From Dysgonomonas sp. UBA7710 (GTDB lineage Bacteria > Bacteroidota > Bacteroidia > Bacteroidales > Dysgonomonadaceae), in contig NZ_DLFW01000001.1 in the NCBI RefSeq assembly GCF_002482385.1, positions 1 through 36,359 of the forward strand: a stretch of DNA of 36,359 nt. The letters are read 5' to 3'. Shown here piece by piece: positions 15,893-23,856 of this stretch. How positions within the stretch are numbered: position 1 is the stretch's first letter; every line of letters starts with the position of its first letter. A program made the translations under genes and the position numbers. Below the pieces are notes generated by a model. The model did not search any database. It saw only the letters and a program-made list of their open reading frames with translations, and had not been told where the DNA came from.

Positions 15893-18800
15893 ATGAAAAA
15901 AAGGTTGTTATTGATTCTATCCTGCTTATTTTTAAGTATCGGATACATTGCGGCACAAACAACAAAGATCACGGGAACTGTTGTTGATGATCTGGGAGAA
16001 CCCGCCATAGGCGTATCTGTGGTAGTAAAAGGTACTACTATAGGTACCGTGACTGATGTTGACGGAACGTTCTCTATTAATCTTCCCGAAGGAAAATCAA
16101 CATTAGTATTCTCCTTTATAGGGATGAAAACAAAAGAAGAAGCTGCAAAAGAAGGAATGAAAGTGGTATTGGAACAAAATGCCCAAATAATGAATGAAGT
16201 TGTGGTTACAGCAATGGGGATAACAAAAGAAAAGAAAGCTCTTGGATATGCCGTTGCAGATCTTGGTGGAGATGAATTGATTAAATCCCGTGGAGGAGTA
16301 TCTAATCCGATTAATGCTTTAGTGGGAAAAGTAGCAGGCTTACAAATTACAGGTTCATCGGGTAATATGGGAGGTTCTTCAAAAGTATTATTACGCGGAG
16401 TAAAATCATTAACAGGAAATAATCAGCCATTATTCGTTGTAGACGGGGTACCTATTGCAGGTCAGGATTTTAATTCAACCGATACTCAACGTGGAGCTGG
16501 AGGATACGACTATGGTAACCTTATTCAGGATTTAAATCCTGATGACATTGAGAATATATCTGTACTAAAAGGGCCCAATGCCTCAGCCTTATATGGTTCA
16601 CGTGCTTCAAATGGCGTAATCATGATAACAACTAAGAAAGGCGAAATAAACAAAGGATTAGGTATCAGTGTCAATTCTGCCGTTGGATTTGAGGTAGTAA
16701 GTAAATTACCTAAAATGCAAAAAGAATATGGGGGAGGGTCTGCCTTAACTAGACAGACAATAAATGGAAAAGAATTCCTGATATTAGACTATGATTTTGA
16801 TGAAAGTTGGGGACCTAAATATGATCCTAGTACCCAATATCTCTCATGGTACGATATAGCGAAATGGGAAGCCGGGGGAAAGGTTGGTGATCCTACGACT
16901 TCGGCATGGGTAGCTCCAGAACATGATATAGAAGATTTTTTTGAAACAGGAGTATCATTCACTAATAATATCTCACTATCTCAAGCGACTGATAAATCAA
17001 GTATACGTGTATCATATACTAATATGACACTGAATGGCTATATGCCAAACAGCAGCCTACAAAAGAATAGTTTCAATATTGCAGGAAGTATAACAGGTAA
17101 TAAGATCTATGAATTATTCACAAATGTTACTTATCTGAATCAAGCGGCAAAAGGCCGTTCTGAAACGGGATATGGGGACAATAATGTGATGCAGAAATTT
17201 ATTCAGTGGGGACAACGTCAATTGGATATGAAACAACTGAAAGAGATGTATATGTATCCGGATGGGAAACAGGCAGGATGGAACCGCTCAGCATGGGATG
17301 ACCCTACTATGACCTATTCAAATAACCCATATTGGTCAAGATATAAGAATTATCAAAACGACAGCCGTGATCGCTTGTATGGAAATGTTGGTATTAAATT
17401 TACAATACTTCCTCAATTGAAAGCTCAATATAAACTTAATCTGGATTATTATAGTGATAAACAATATACCAGAAATGCAGTATATTCTCAAGAGCAATCA
17501 AAATACGTAGAAATGGCTAGACAACAACATGAGTTAAATCATGAATTCATGGTTATGTATAACGGTCATTTCAATGAGGACTTTACATTGGATATCAATG
17601 CCGGTGGAAATATTATGTATAATCGCTATGAATATGTACAAGGAGAATCTGTTGGCGGACTAGTGCTTCCTGATTTCTATAATCTTAGTAATTCTGTAAG
17701 TCAGGCTAAAGCAATAAATAGATTACAAAAGAAATCAATCAACAGTTTATTTGCCAATGCCACTTTTGGTTACAAAGGTTTTGCATATTTAGATGCTACA
17801 TTACGTAACGATTGGTCTTCAACTTTACCTAAAGGAAATAATTCATACTTGTATCCATCTGTTACCGGTAGCTTTCTTTTCTCGGAGTTACTTGATCTTT
17901 CATGGTTGGATTTAGGAAAAATAAGACTAGGTTGGGCTAAAGTAGGTAATGATACTGACCCTTATAATATTTATGATACATATACATTCTATGCTTCATT
18001 CAATGACAATCCTGCTTACATAACCTCTGTGGGCAAGAAAAATCCGAATCTGAAACCAGAATCAACTTATTCTACTGAGATTGGGATTGAAGGTGTACTC
18101 TTTGGCAACCGCCTGAGTTTTGATATGACATATTATAAATCTCGCACAGAAGATAATATTATTCCGCTATCTCTTTCCGGAGCGACAGGATATACATCAT
18201 ACATATTAAATGCTGCTACAATAGAGAATAAAGGAGCGGAGATAAGAATCACAGGAATTCCTGTACAGACTAAAGATTTTGAATGGGAAATTACAGGTAC
18301 TTTTTCTGCCAATAAGAATAAAGTAACAGAGCTTCTGGGTGATACAGAAAACGGATATCTAAGATTGACAAATGCACCATTTAAAGTAGAGGTTGGAGCA
18401 CGTGTAGGAGAAGAATATGGTGTAATTATGGGTACGGATTATGTATATGATAGTAACGGCAATAAAATTGTCAACGCCAACGGAACATATAAAGCTACTG
18501 ATGGTAATGTACCTTTAGGCAGTGCTTACCCCAAAACCTTGTGGGGTATAACAAATAGTTTCCGATACAAAGACTTGACATTAAGTGTGCTATTTGACGC
18601 CCAATTTGGCGGAAAATATTTTTCTACATCTAATATGTGGGGAATTTATTCAGGTATGCTTGAGGAAACTGCCGGATCGAATGAATTAGGCAATCCTAAG
18701 CGTGATCCTGTTGCTAATGGAGGAGGTATATTACTCTCAGGTGTAAATGAAGATGGCACACCTAACACCACTCGTATTTCTGCAACCCGTTGGGCTTCGT

Positions 18801-19078
18801 CCATATATAGCGGCCCGGCTGCGCAAAATGTTTTCAAAAGTGATTACATCAAACTAAGAGAGATAACTATCGGATACAATATTCCTTTAAGATCTACTAA
18901 ATATATCAAGAATCTTAAAGTCTCTGCTTATGGCCGCAATCTGGCTATGTTTGGATTGGACAATAAAAGCTTTGACCCTGAGATGGCTACAACAAGTTCC
19001 GGAAACATACAGGGCGTTGAAGGAGGAGCTTTGCCTTCTACCGCCAACTTTGGACTTAATGTAGGATTCCAGTTCTAA
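15893..19078 (+). CDS. SusC/RagA-type TonB-dependent outer-membrane transporter
   Basis: The 1061-residue protein starts with a signal peptide (MKKRLLLILSCLFLSIGYIA, cut near AAQ). A carboxypeptidase-regulatory-like domain follows (about 24-95, ITGTVVDDLGEPAIGVSV). Then come a TonB-box region (about 100-107, NEVVVTA), a plug domain (about 115-230, with LRGVKSLTGNNQPLFVVDGV) and a beta-barrel ending in GFQF. It imports large substrates with its SusD partner, powered by TonB. A GTG six bases upstream is less likely as start. susD follows 39 nt downstream. No glycoside hydrolase, sulfatase, peptidase or sensor is adjacent, so the substrate cannot be named. Confidence 0.93.
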   Translation: MKKRLLLILSCLFLSIGYIAAQTTKITGTVVDDLGEPAIGVSVVVKGTTIGTVTDVDGTFSINLPEGKSTLVFSFIGMKTKEEAAKEGMKVVLEQNAQIMNEVVVTAMGITKEKKALGYAVADLGGDELIKSRGGVSNPINALVGKVAGLQITGSSGNMGGSSKVLLRGVKSLTGNNQPLFVVDGVPIAGQDFNSTDTQRGAGGYDYGNLIQDLNPDDIENISVLKGPNASALYGSRASNGVIMITTKKGEINKGLGISVNSAVGFEVVSKLPKMQKEYGGGSALTRQTINGKEFLILDYDFDESWGPKYDPSTQYLSWYDIAKWEAGGKVGDPTTSAWVAPEHDIEDFFETGVSFTNNISLSQATDKSSIRVSYTNMTLNGYMPNSSLQKNSFNIAGSITGNKIYELFTNVTYLNQAAKGRSETGYGDNNVMQKFIQWGQRQLDMKQLKEMYMYPDGKQAGWNRSAWDDPTMTYSNNPYWSRYKNYQNDSRDRLYGNVGIKFTILPQLKAQYKLNLDYYSDKQYTRNAVYSQEQSKYVEMARQQHELNHEFMVMYNGHFNEDFTLDINAGGNIMYNRYEYVQGESVGGLVLPDFYNLSNSVSQAKAINRLQKKSINSLFANATFGYKGFAYLDATLRNDWSSTLPKGNNSYLYPSVTGSFLFSELLDLSWLDLGKIRLGWAKVGNDTDPYNIYDTYTFYASFNDNPAYITSVGKKNPNLKPESTYSTEIGIEGVLFGNRLSFDMTYYKSRTEDNIIPLSLSGATGYTSYILNAATIENKGAEIRITGIPVQTKDFEWEITGTFSANKNKVTELLGDTENGYLRLTNAPFKVEVGARVGEEYGVIMGTDYVYDSNGNKIVNANGTYKATDGNVPLGSAYPKTLWGITNSFRYKDLTLSVLFDAQFGGKYFSTSNMWGIYSGMLEETAGSNELGNPKRDPVANGGGILLSGVNEDGTPNTTRISATRWASSIYSGPAAQNVFKSDYIKLREITIGYNIPLRSTKYIKNLKVSAYGRNLAMFGLDNKSFDPEMATTSSGNIQGVEGGALPSTANFGLNVGFQF

Positions 19079-19117
19079 CATCCGATAGTTTGAATAACAA
19101 TTTAATTAAGAAATAAG

Positions 19118-20752
19118 ATGAAAAAATCAGTAATAAAAGGTTTATTGTTAGGAGCTATTCTCATGTCGGTTACATCATGTAAAGATTTAGAAGAAATAAA
19201 TATTGACCCTAATAACCCTACAGAAGTTTCGACCCCGGCCATATTGTTGGGAGCGGAGAAGAAAACAATGGATTACCTATATGATACTTGGTTTAGCGGT
19301 CGGCAAAGTCTGCTTTATGCTCAATATTGGGCACAACGGAATTACACAGAAGAAGATCGCTATCAGATACGGGAAAGCGTAAATAATAGTTATTTCAATC
19401 AGTTTTATGTAACAGCTGGAAATCTTGTTAAAATAGAGCAATTAAATACAGATGAAGCAACTAAAGCCACGATGTCTGCTTATGGAAACAATAATAATCA
19501 GATTGCTGTTGCAAAAATATTCAAAGTTTGGCTGATACAAACCATGGCCGATACATGGGGAGCAATACCCTATAGTGAATCTTTTAAATTAGATGAAGGT
19601 ATATATTATCCAAAATATGATGATTTGAATACATTGTATAATTCCTTAATTTCGGAGTTGGACAATGCGATCTCATTAATTAATGTTAATGAAACAGCAT
19701 TTACTACAGGAGATAATATATACAGTGGTGATGCTGCCAAATGGAAGAAATTCGGTAATTCACTAAAATGTCGTTTAGCTATTCGTATCTCAAAAGTTGA
19801 TGGTAATTGGAAAAACTATATAGAAGAAGCTATTGCTTCAGGAGTATTTGATAGTAATGCAGACAATGCTTTGTTTACATATTCCACATCTGCTCCAAAT
19901 CAATGCTATTTTTATAAAGGCTTTTTCGATGATGCCAGAAATGACTTTTCCGTGTCCAAGCCATTGGTCGATTTATTACAAGGACAGGCTGATGTGTTGA
20001 ATGAAAAAAGCCACCCATGGCCAAATGTAGTCGATCCGCGTTTACAAATATATGCAAACAGTAACAGTGAAGGCAATTATATTGGTATTCCTTATGGTGT
20101 AGCTAGTGAAGATTTATCAAGAATTACCCCTGGTATATCACAAACTCCTGATTTTATGGCAGGAAGACCTTTAGTAGTACAAGCGAATTTTGCTGTACCG
20201 CTGATGACATATCCGGAAATTTGTTTCATCTTGTCAGAATATAAAGGCTTTGCTGTAGACGAATATAAAAAAGGAGTACAAGCTTCTCTGGAATATTGGA
20301 ACAGCCAAAGTGCCCGCGTTATGAGTAGCGCACCAATAACCAATGATGCTATTACGGCTTATGTAAATGCTGTAAGTAATACTGTAAATGCTGAAACATT
20401 AGCAACACAAAAGTACATACATTTGTATATGAACGGAACAGAAGCTTGGGCGGAATATCGCCGTACCGGATACCCTAACTGTTTGTTAAAACCGGGAGAG
20501 AAATCTACAGTTGCAAATATCATTGATGATAAAGGAAATGTTACAGGTACTGAAATCTTAATTTTCGAAGCTTTGTCCGATACCAAAGGAGATCTTCCTG
20601 CGCGTGTAAAATATCCGACAAACGAAAGTACGCTGAACTCTAAAGGATTTAACGATGCCGTAGCTAAACTTAGCGATGGGACAAATAACTATTACAGCAA
20701 GATGTTTTGGGATGTAAGAACAACTGCAACCCCTCATCCAGCAAACAAATAA
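19118..20752 (+). CDS. SusD/RagB-type nutrient-binding outer-membrane lipoprotein
   Basis: The 544-residue protein has a lipoprotein signal with lipobox SVTSC (Cys21), then KDLEEINIDPNNPTEVSTPA, the start typical of the SusD-like_2/3 groups. SusD proteins are helical (TPR-like) lids that close over the SusC barrel and bind substrate at the cell surface. The C-terminal part contains WAEYRRTGYPN, a common SusD motif. Two hairpins after the stop end the transcript. The pair is an orphan: no degradative enzymes nearby. A carbohydrate, peptide or other ligand is possible. Confidence 0.9.
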   Translation: MKKSVIKGLLLGAILMSVTSCKDLEEINIDPNNPTEVSTPAILLGAEKKTMDYLYDTWFSGRQSLLYAQYWAQRNYTEEDRYQIRESVNNSYFNQFYVTAGNLVKIEQLNTDEATKATMSAYGNNNNQIAVAKIFKVWLIQTMADTWGAIPYSESFKLDEGIYYPKYDDLNTLYNSLISELDNAISLINVNETAFTTGDNIYSGDAAKWKKFGNSLKCRLAIRISKVDGNWKNYIEEAIASGVFDSNADNALFTYSTSAPNQCYFYKGFFDDARNDFSVSKPLVDLLQGQADVLNEKSHPWPNVVDPRLQIYANSNSEGNYIGIPYGVASEDLSRITPGISQTPDFMAGRPLVVQANFAVPLMTYPEICFILSEYKGFAVDEYKKGVQASLEYWNSQSARVMSSAPITNDAITAYVNAVSNTVNAETLATQKYIHLYMNGTEAWAEYRRTGYPNCLLKPGEKSTVANIIDDKGNVTGTEILIFEALSDTKGDLPARVKYPTNESTLNSKGFNDAVAKLSDGTNNYYSKMFWDVRTTATPHPANK

Positions 20753-20772
20753 AAAAAACATCCTAAAAATTG

Positions 20773-20805
20773 TAAAGCCCGGAGTTCTTATTGCCCCGGG
20801 CTTTA
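20773..20805 (+). terminator. GC-rich hairpin after susD
   Basis: TAAAGCCCGG (20773-20782) pairs with CCGGGCTTTA (20796-20805) around a 13-nt loop. The T-tract is weak (CTTTATAC), so termination may be partial. Confidence 0.7.
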
Positions 20806-20894
20806 TACTAAAAGGGGGAATTATGTCCGTTATCCCTCAACTTCAAAAGAACGGGCATCATACAAACACTATAATGCAGTGATGTATCAATCTT

Positions 20895-20939
20895 GGAAGA
20901 GACTGACAGCTTATCTCAAGCCAGTCTCTTTCCTTTTTT
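20895..20939 (+). terminator. Second terminator after susD
   Basis: AAGAGACTG (20897-20905) pairs with CAGTCTCTT (20922-20930), with GCTT/AAGC pairing inside the loop, and is followed by CC and six T (20934-20939). It is stronger than the hairpin at 20773 and acts on the plus strand. Confidence 0.8.
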
Positions 20940-20972
20940 ATTTTCTTTTTATCCAGCATTTATGCTCTATAT

Positions 20973-21182
20973 TTAAATGCCTTTAGATATAATCCGCTTT
21001 TCGGAAGCAAGCATCCTTGCCATTCCTACTGACTCCATCAATCAGACGGAAGCTGTATTTTTAGAATCGGTTATACCGTATACTTCATCCACTCCGGAGA
21101 TTGTGAAAGCATAATTGATAAGCGAGGTCAAAACATCCTTTGCAAAACCCCAGGTTTGAGATTCGGGTGAAATCGTGTATCT
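20973..21182 (-). pseudogene. Remnant of a GNAT acetyltransferase gene
   Basis: On the minus strand, directly after the pdxB stop, one frame reads SPESQTWGFAKDVLTSLINY, then AFTISGVDEVYG, then DSKNTASV, a stop, and LMESVGM. This is the C-terminal half of a GNAT domain (acetyl-CoA loop, then the N-x-A-S-x-R-x-x-E-x-x-G-M motif). The Arg of that motif is replaced by TGA (21042-21044 on the plus strand; a CGA-to-TGA change explains it). The N-terminal half is missing where pdxB ends. The reading frame ends at TAA (20973-20975). The recognisable family, lost start and internal stop support a pseudogene. Confidence 0.75.
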
Positions 21183-21184
21183 CT

Positions 21185-22300
21185 TTATTCATGTTTGAAT
21201 TCCAGATCTCTCAAGATATCTCTTTCATTTCCCGAAGCATTTATAACCGTATAGGCAAAGTATTCGCGTCGCAGCGGATATCCATTTCTCAATCCTTTAA
21301 AAGTATCGGGAGAAGCCTTTAACGAGGCGAAATCATCTAATGGATTATAAGTATCCAGTATTGCTTCATAAATCCGATTCTCACTTTTAGAGTATCGGTT
21401 CATATCTATTACAGGACTTACAGGTACTGGCTCTTTAACCAACGAAACAGGTTGTTTATCCAATCCGTAAAAATCGGCAATCGACTCCAGCGACATACGC
21501 GTCGCGTTCGCTTTGCCGTCGGCAGAATAACCTGCTATATGGGGGGTGGCTATATCTACCAGATCGAGATATTCCAGATCGATCCGGGGTTCGTTTTCCC
21601 AACAGTCTATAATGGCACCCGATATCTTATTCTCCTTTATTGCATCCTTTATGGCTGAAGTATCTATTATCCCTCCACGTGCCGAATTGATTATTACAGG
21701 CTTCCTTCTCAATAGGGAGAAGAATTCCTTATCTGCCAGATGATAAGTTTTATATTTACCTTCTTTTATCAGAGGTGTATGGAACGTAATTATATCCGCC
21801 TCATTCATTATGGTTTGCAGGCTGACAAAATCGCTGTTTTTTTCCTGATCCTGCCTTGGAGGGTCATTCAGCAGAACTTTCATCCCTAATATTTCACAGG
21901 CTTTTGCGACCTTCTTCCCTACATTACCCACTCCGACAATGCCTATTGTTTTATCTCTTAAGTCAAAACCTTTTTTCCGGGCAATTGTAATAAGGGAAGA
22001 CACCACATACTGCATCACTGAACCGGAATTACACCCGGGAGCATTTTTCCATATAATACCATGCGCATCACAATACGCTGTATCTATATGGTCATAACCG
22101 ATAGTAGCGGAGCAAATCAGCTTTACATTACTATCTTTCAATATGCTTTCGCCAAAATGGGTCACTGTACGGACAATCAATGTGTCTGCATCTTTTATCG
22201 TATCTTGTGTAAACGCAGATCCATCAAGATAAGTTACATCTCCAAAATGCTCAACGATTCCTTTCAGATACGGTATATTTTTATCAGCTATGATTTTCAT
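21185..22300 (-). CDS. pdxB: 4-phosphoerythronate dehydrogenase
   Basis: The 371-residue D-2-hydroxyacid dehydrogenase oxidises 4-phosphoerythronate in DXP-dependent pyridoxal phosphate synthesis. The NAD-binding GxGxxG is at 123-128 (IVGVGNVGKK). The catalytic set is Arg208 (NSARGG), Glu237 (WENEP) and His254 (TPHIAGYS). The C-terminal extension (about 290-371) with the PLDD and LRNGYPLRRE segments is the PdxB dimerisation domain and separates it from SerA-type enzymes. Its start overlaps the end of the upstream ABC ATPase gene by 17 nt, so both are translated from one mRNA. The downstream side runs into the GNAT remnant without an obvious terminator. Confidence 0.93.
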   Translation of the reverse strand: MKIIADKNIPYLKGIVEHFGDVTYLDGSAFTQDTIKDADTLIVRTVTHFGESILKDSNVKLICSATIGYDHIDTAYCDAHGIIWKNAPGCNSGSVMQYVVSSLITIARKKGFDLRDKTIGIVGVGNVGKKVAKACEILGMKVLLNDPPRQDQEKNSDFVSLQTIMNEADIITFHTPLIKEGKYKTYHLADKEFFSLLRRKPVIINSARGGIIDTSAIKDAIKENKISGAIIDCWENEPRIDLEYLDLVDIATPHIAGYSADGKANATRMSLESIADFYGLDKQPVSLVKEPVPVSPVIDMNRYSKSENRIYEAILDTYNPLDDFASLKASPDTFKGLRNGYPLRREYFAYTVINASGNERDILRDLEFKHE

Positions 22301-22976
22301 TTGTTAATTTATGAAACATATTTTCTATCGAGTCTATTTCCGCTATTTCGTGGTCTGCAATTAATTTCCCTTTATCCAATAAGATAAATTTGGAACAGAT
22401 ATCTTTTACTTCATGCAGAATATGTGTCGAAAATAGCACCACCTTATTTATAGATAAATTTATAAGCAGATTATTCAGACTTTCGCGTTGATTAGGATCT
22501 AGTCCGTTGGTTGCCTCGTCCAGAATCAGGAATAAAGGGTCGTTAACCAAAGCCTGCGCAATTCCTACCCGTTGCCTGTTCCCTTTCGACAAGTCTTTTA
22601 TTTTCTTCTTGTACTCCTTTTGCAGGCCTGTTTGTTCTATCACTTCCGAAATGCGCTCTTTACCTGCATCGTATATTCCGGCCACATAACTGAGGTATTC
22701 CTTTACATACATATCCTCATATAAAGGGTTATCTTCGGAAAGATAGCCTGTTTGCCGCTTTATTTCCAGGGCATTCTCAAAAAGGTCTTTCCCGGAAAAT
22801 CTTATCTGCCCGCTATCCGGCCGGATGATTCCGGACAGAATTTTCATCAGGGTAGACTTCCCGGCTCCGTTAACACCCAGCAGTCCGATAATTTCCCCTT
22901 TATTCATAGAGAAACTGATATCCGACAATGCTGGCTGATCGCCATAACTCTTCGATATATGTTCTATTTGTATCAA
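22284..22976 (-). CDS. ABC transporter ATP-binding protein, GldA-like
   Basis: The 230-residue ATPase has Walker A GVNGAGKST (34-42), a signature LSKGNRQ (129-135), Walker B LFLILDE (148-154, with catalytic Glu154) and an H-loop STHIL. The sequence resembles GldA, the ATPase of the GldAFG complex linked to gliding in Flavobacteria. Many non-gliding Bacteroidales carry GldA homologues, so motility cannot be inferred. No permease (GldF/GldG) lies beside it. Its last codons overlap pdxB. A ferritin terminator lies upstream (23016-23041); no clear own promoter was seen, so it may depend on a weak promoter or read-through. Confidence 0.85.
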   Translation of the reverse strand: MIQIEHISKSYGDQPALSDISFSMNKGEIIGLLGVNGAGKSTLMKILSGIIRPDSGQIRFSGKDLFENALEIKRQTGYLSEDNPLYEDMYVKEYLSYVAGIYDAGKERISEVIEQTGLQKEYKKKIKDLSKGNRQRVGIAQALVNDPLFLILDEATNGLDPNQRESLNNLLINLSINKVVLFSTHILHEVKDICSKFILLDKGKLIADHEIAEIDSIENMFHKLTNENHS

Positions 22977-23015
22977 ATACTTCTGTTTTAATAATTAAGG
23001 GTATAAAAATAACAA

Positions 23016-23041
23016 ATCTCCCTGACATTAATCAGGGAGAT
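23016..23041 (-). terminator. Terminator of the ferritin gene
   Basis: A perfect 10-bp stem ATCTCCCTGA/TCAGGGAGAT (23016-23025 with 23032-23041) has a 6-nt loop. Reading on the minus strand, it runs into TTGTTATTTTT. Confidence 0.82.
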
Positions 23042-23066
23042 CCGCTTTATTAGTATTTTAAATCTA

Positions 23067-23555
23067 TTATGATCTTGATCTCAGTTCTTTATCAAGTGTA
23101 TAGATACCGAATCCGTTATCTTTGATCATTTTCAGAGCATCGATATATCCCTGTGCTGTAGATTCTTCTTCTACCTGCTCGTTTACAAACCATTGCAGCA
23201 TGCTTTCTGTGGCATAGTCCTTTTCTTCCCGGGCTATAGTAACCAGATTGTTAATCATGGCGGTTACTTTCTGCTCATGTACCAGAGTATCTTCAAAGGC
23301 TGCCAACGGAGATTGCCATGACTGAGCAACTTTTGCTATTGGTTTTAAGTCCACTTTACCACCTCTTTCAATCACATAATTGAAGAGTTTCATTGCATGC
23401 TCCTGCTCTTCGTCAAACTGGTTTTTGAACCAATGGGCGAAACCGGGCTTACCATCTGCTGCAAAATGGGCAGACATAGATAGATAAAGGTAAGCAGACC
23501 AGAATTCTGCATTTATTTGCGCATTTAATGCGGCTTCTAATTTTTTACTTAACAT
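23067..23555 (-). CDS. ftnA: Bacterial non-heme ferritin
   Basis: The 162-residue protein is a four-helix ferritin that oxidises Fe(II) and stores iron in a 24-mer. The ferroxidase residues match Escherichia coli FtnA by position: Glu17, Glu50, His53, Glu94, Gln127 and Glu130. There is no Met heme ligand pattern of bacterioferritin. The start at MLSKKLEAALNAQ is preferred over an in-frame ATG 39 nt upstream, which would add a hydrophobic, non-family N-terminus. It is a single gene with its own terminator and a divergent neighbour. Confidence 0.94.
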   Translation of the reverse strand: MLSKKLEAALNAQINAEFWSAYLYLSMSAHFAADGKPGFAHWFKNQFDEEQEHAMKLFNYVIERGGKVDLKPIAKVAQSWQSPLAAFEDTLVHEQKVTAMINNLVTIAREEKDYATESMLQWFVNEQVEEESTAQGYIDALKMIKDNGFGIYTLDKELRSRS

Positions 23556-23856
23556 AATAATGATATTTTTGATGATAGTTATTGTTCTGAACAATTTAGA
23601 TACAATATTACAAATATAATATTAACTCATCAAAAAATATAGATATTTGTTAACAGGATATTGATAATAACTATAAAGTTTGCAGCCTCAAATACTATAA
23701 TAACTATAGATAAATTTATTTCAAAAAAATATTAAAAACAATCGACAATGTTTATCGTTTAATTAAATGTATTATCCAAGAGTTAAAAACTTATCGGTAA
23801 ATACATTTATCTTTGTACGCATTTATACAAAACTGAACTGAGCCAATAGAATATAA
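23556..23856. promoter_or_regulatory. Divergent control region, ferritin / ABC exporter
   Basis: The 301-nt, very AT-rich stretch has no gene. For the minus strand, CAAATATA (23611-23618) reads TATATTTG, a -7 element about 55 nt before the ferritin start. For the plus strand, TATCTTTG (23808-23815) is a -7 element 42 nt before the ABC gene; no clear -33 was seen. AATAACTATA occurs twice (23667-23676 and 23699-23708) and may be a binding site. Confidence 0.5.

Noticed and set aside
20823..20882. 19-codon ORF between the two hairpins after susD
   Set aside because: It follows an AGGGGG stretch but has no family, no promoter and lies between terminators; chance is the simpler explanation.
23556..23594. 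Earlier ATG extending ferritin by 13 residues
   Set aside because: The extension is hydrophobic and absent from ferritins. With the later start the ferroxidase residues fall exactly at the known positions 17, 50, 53, 94 and 127.
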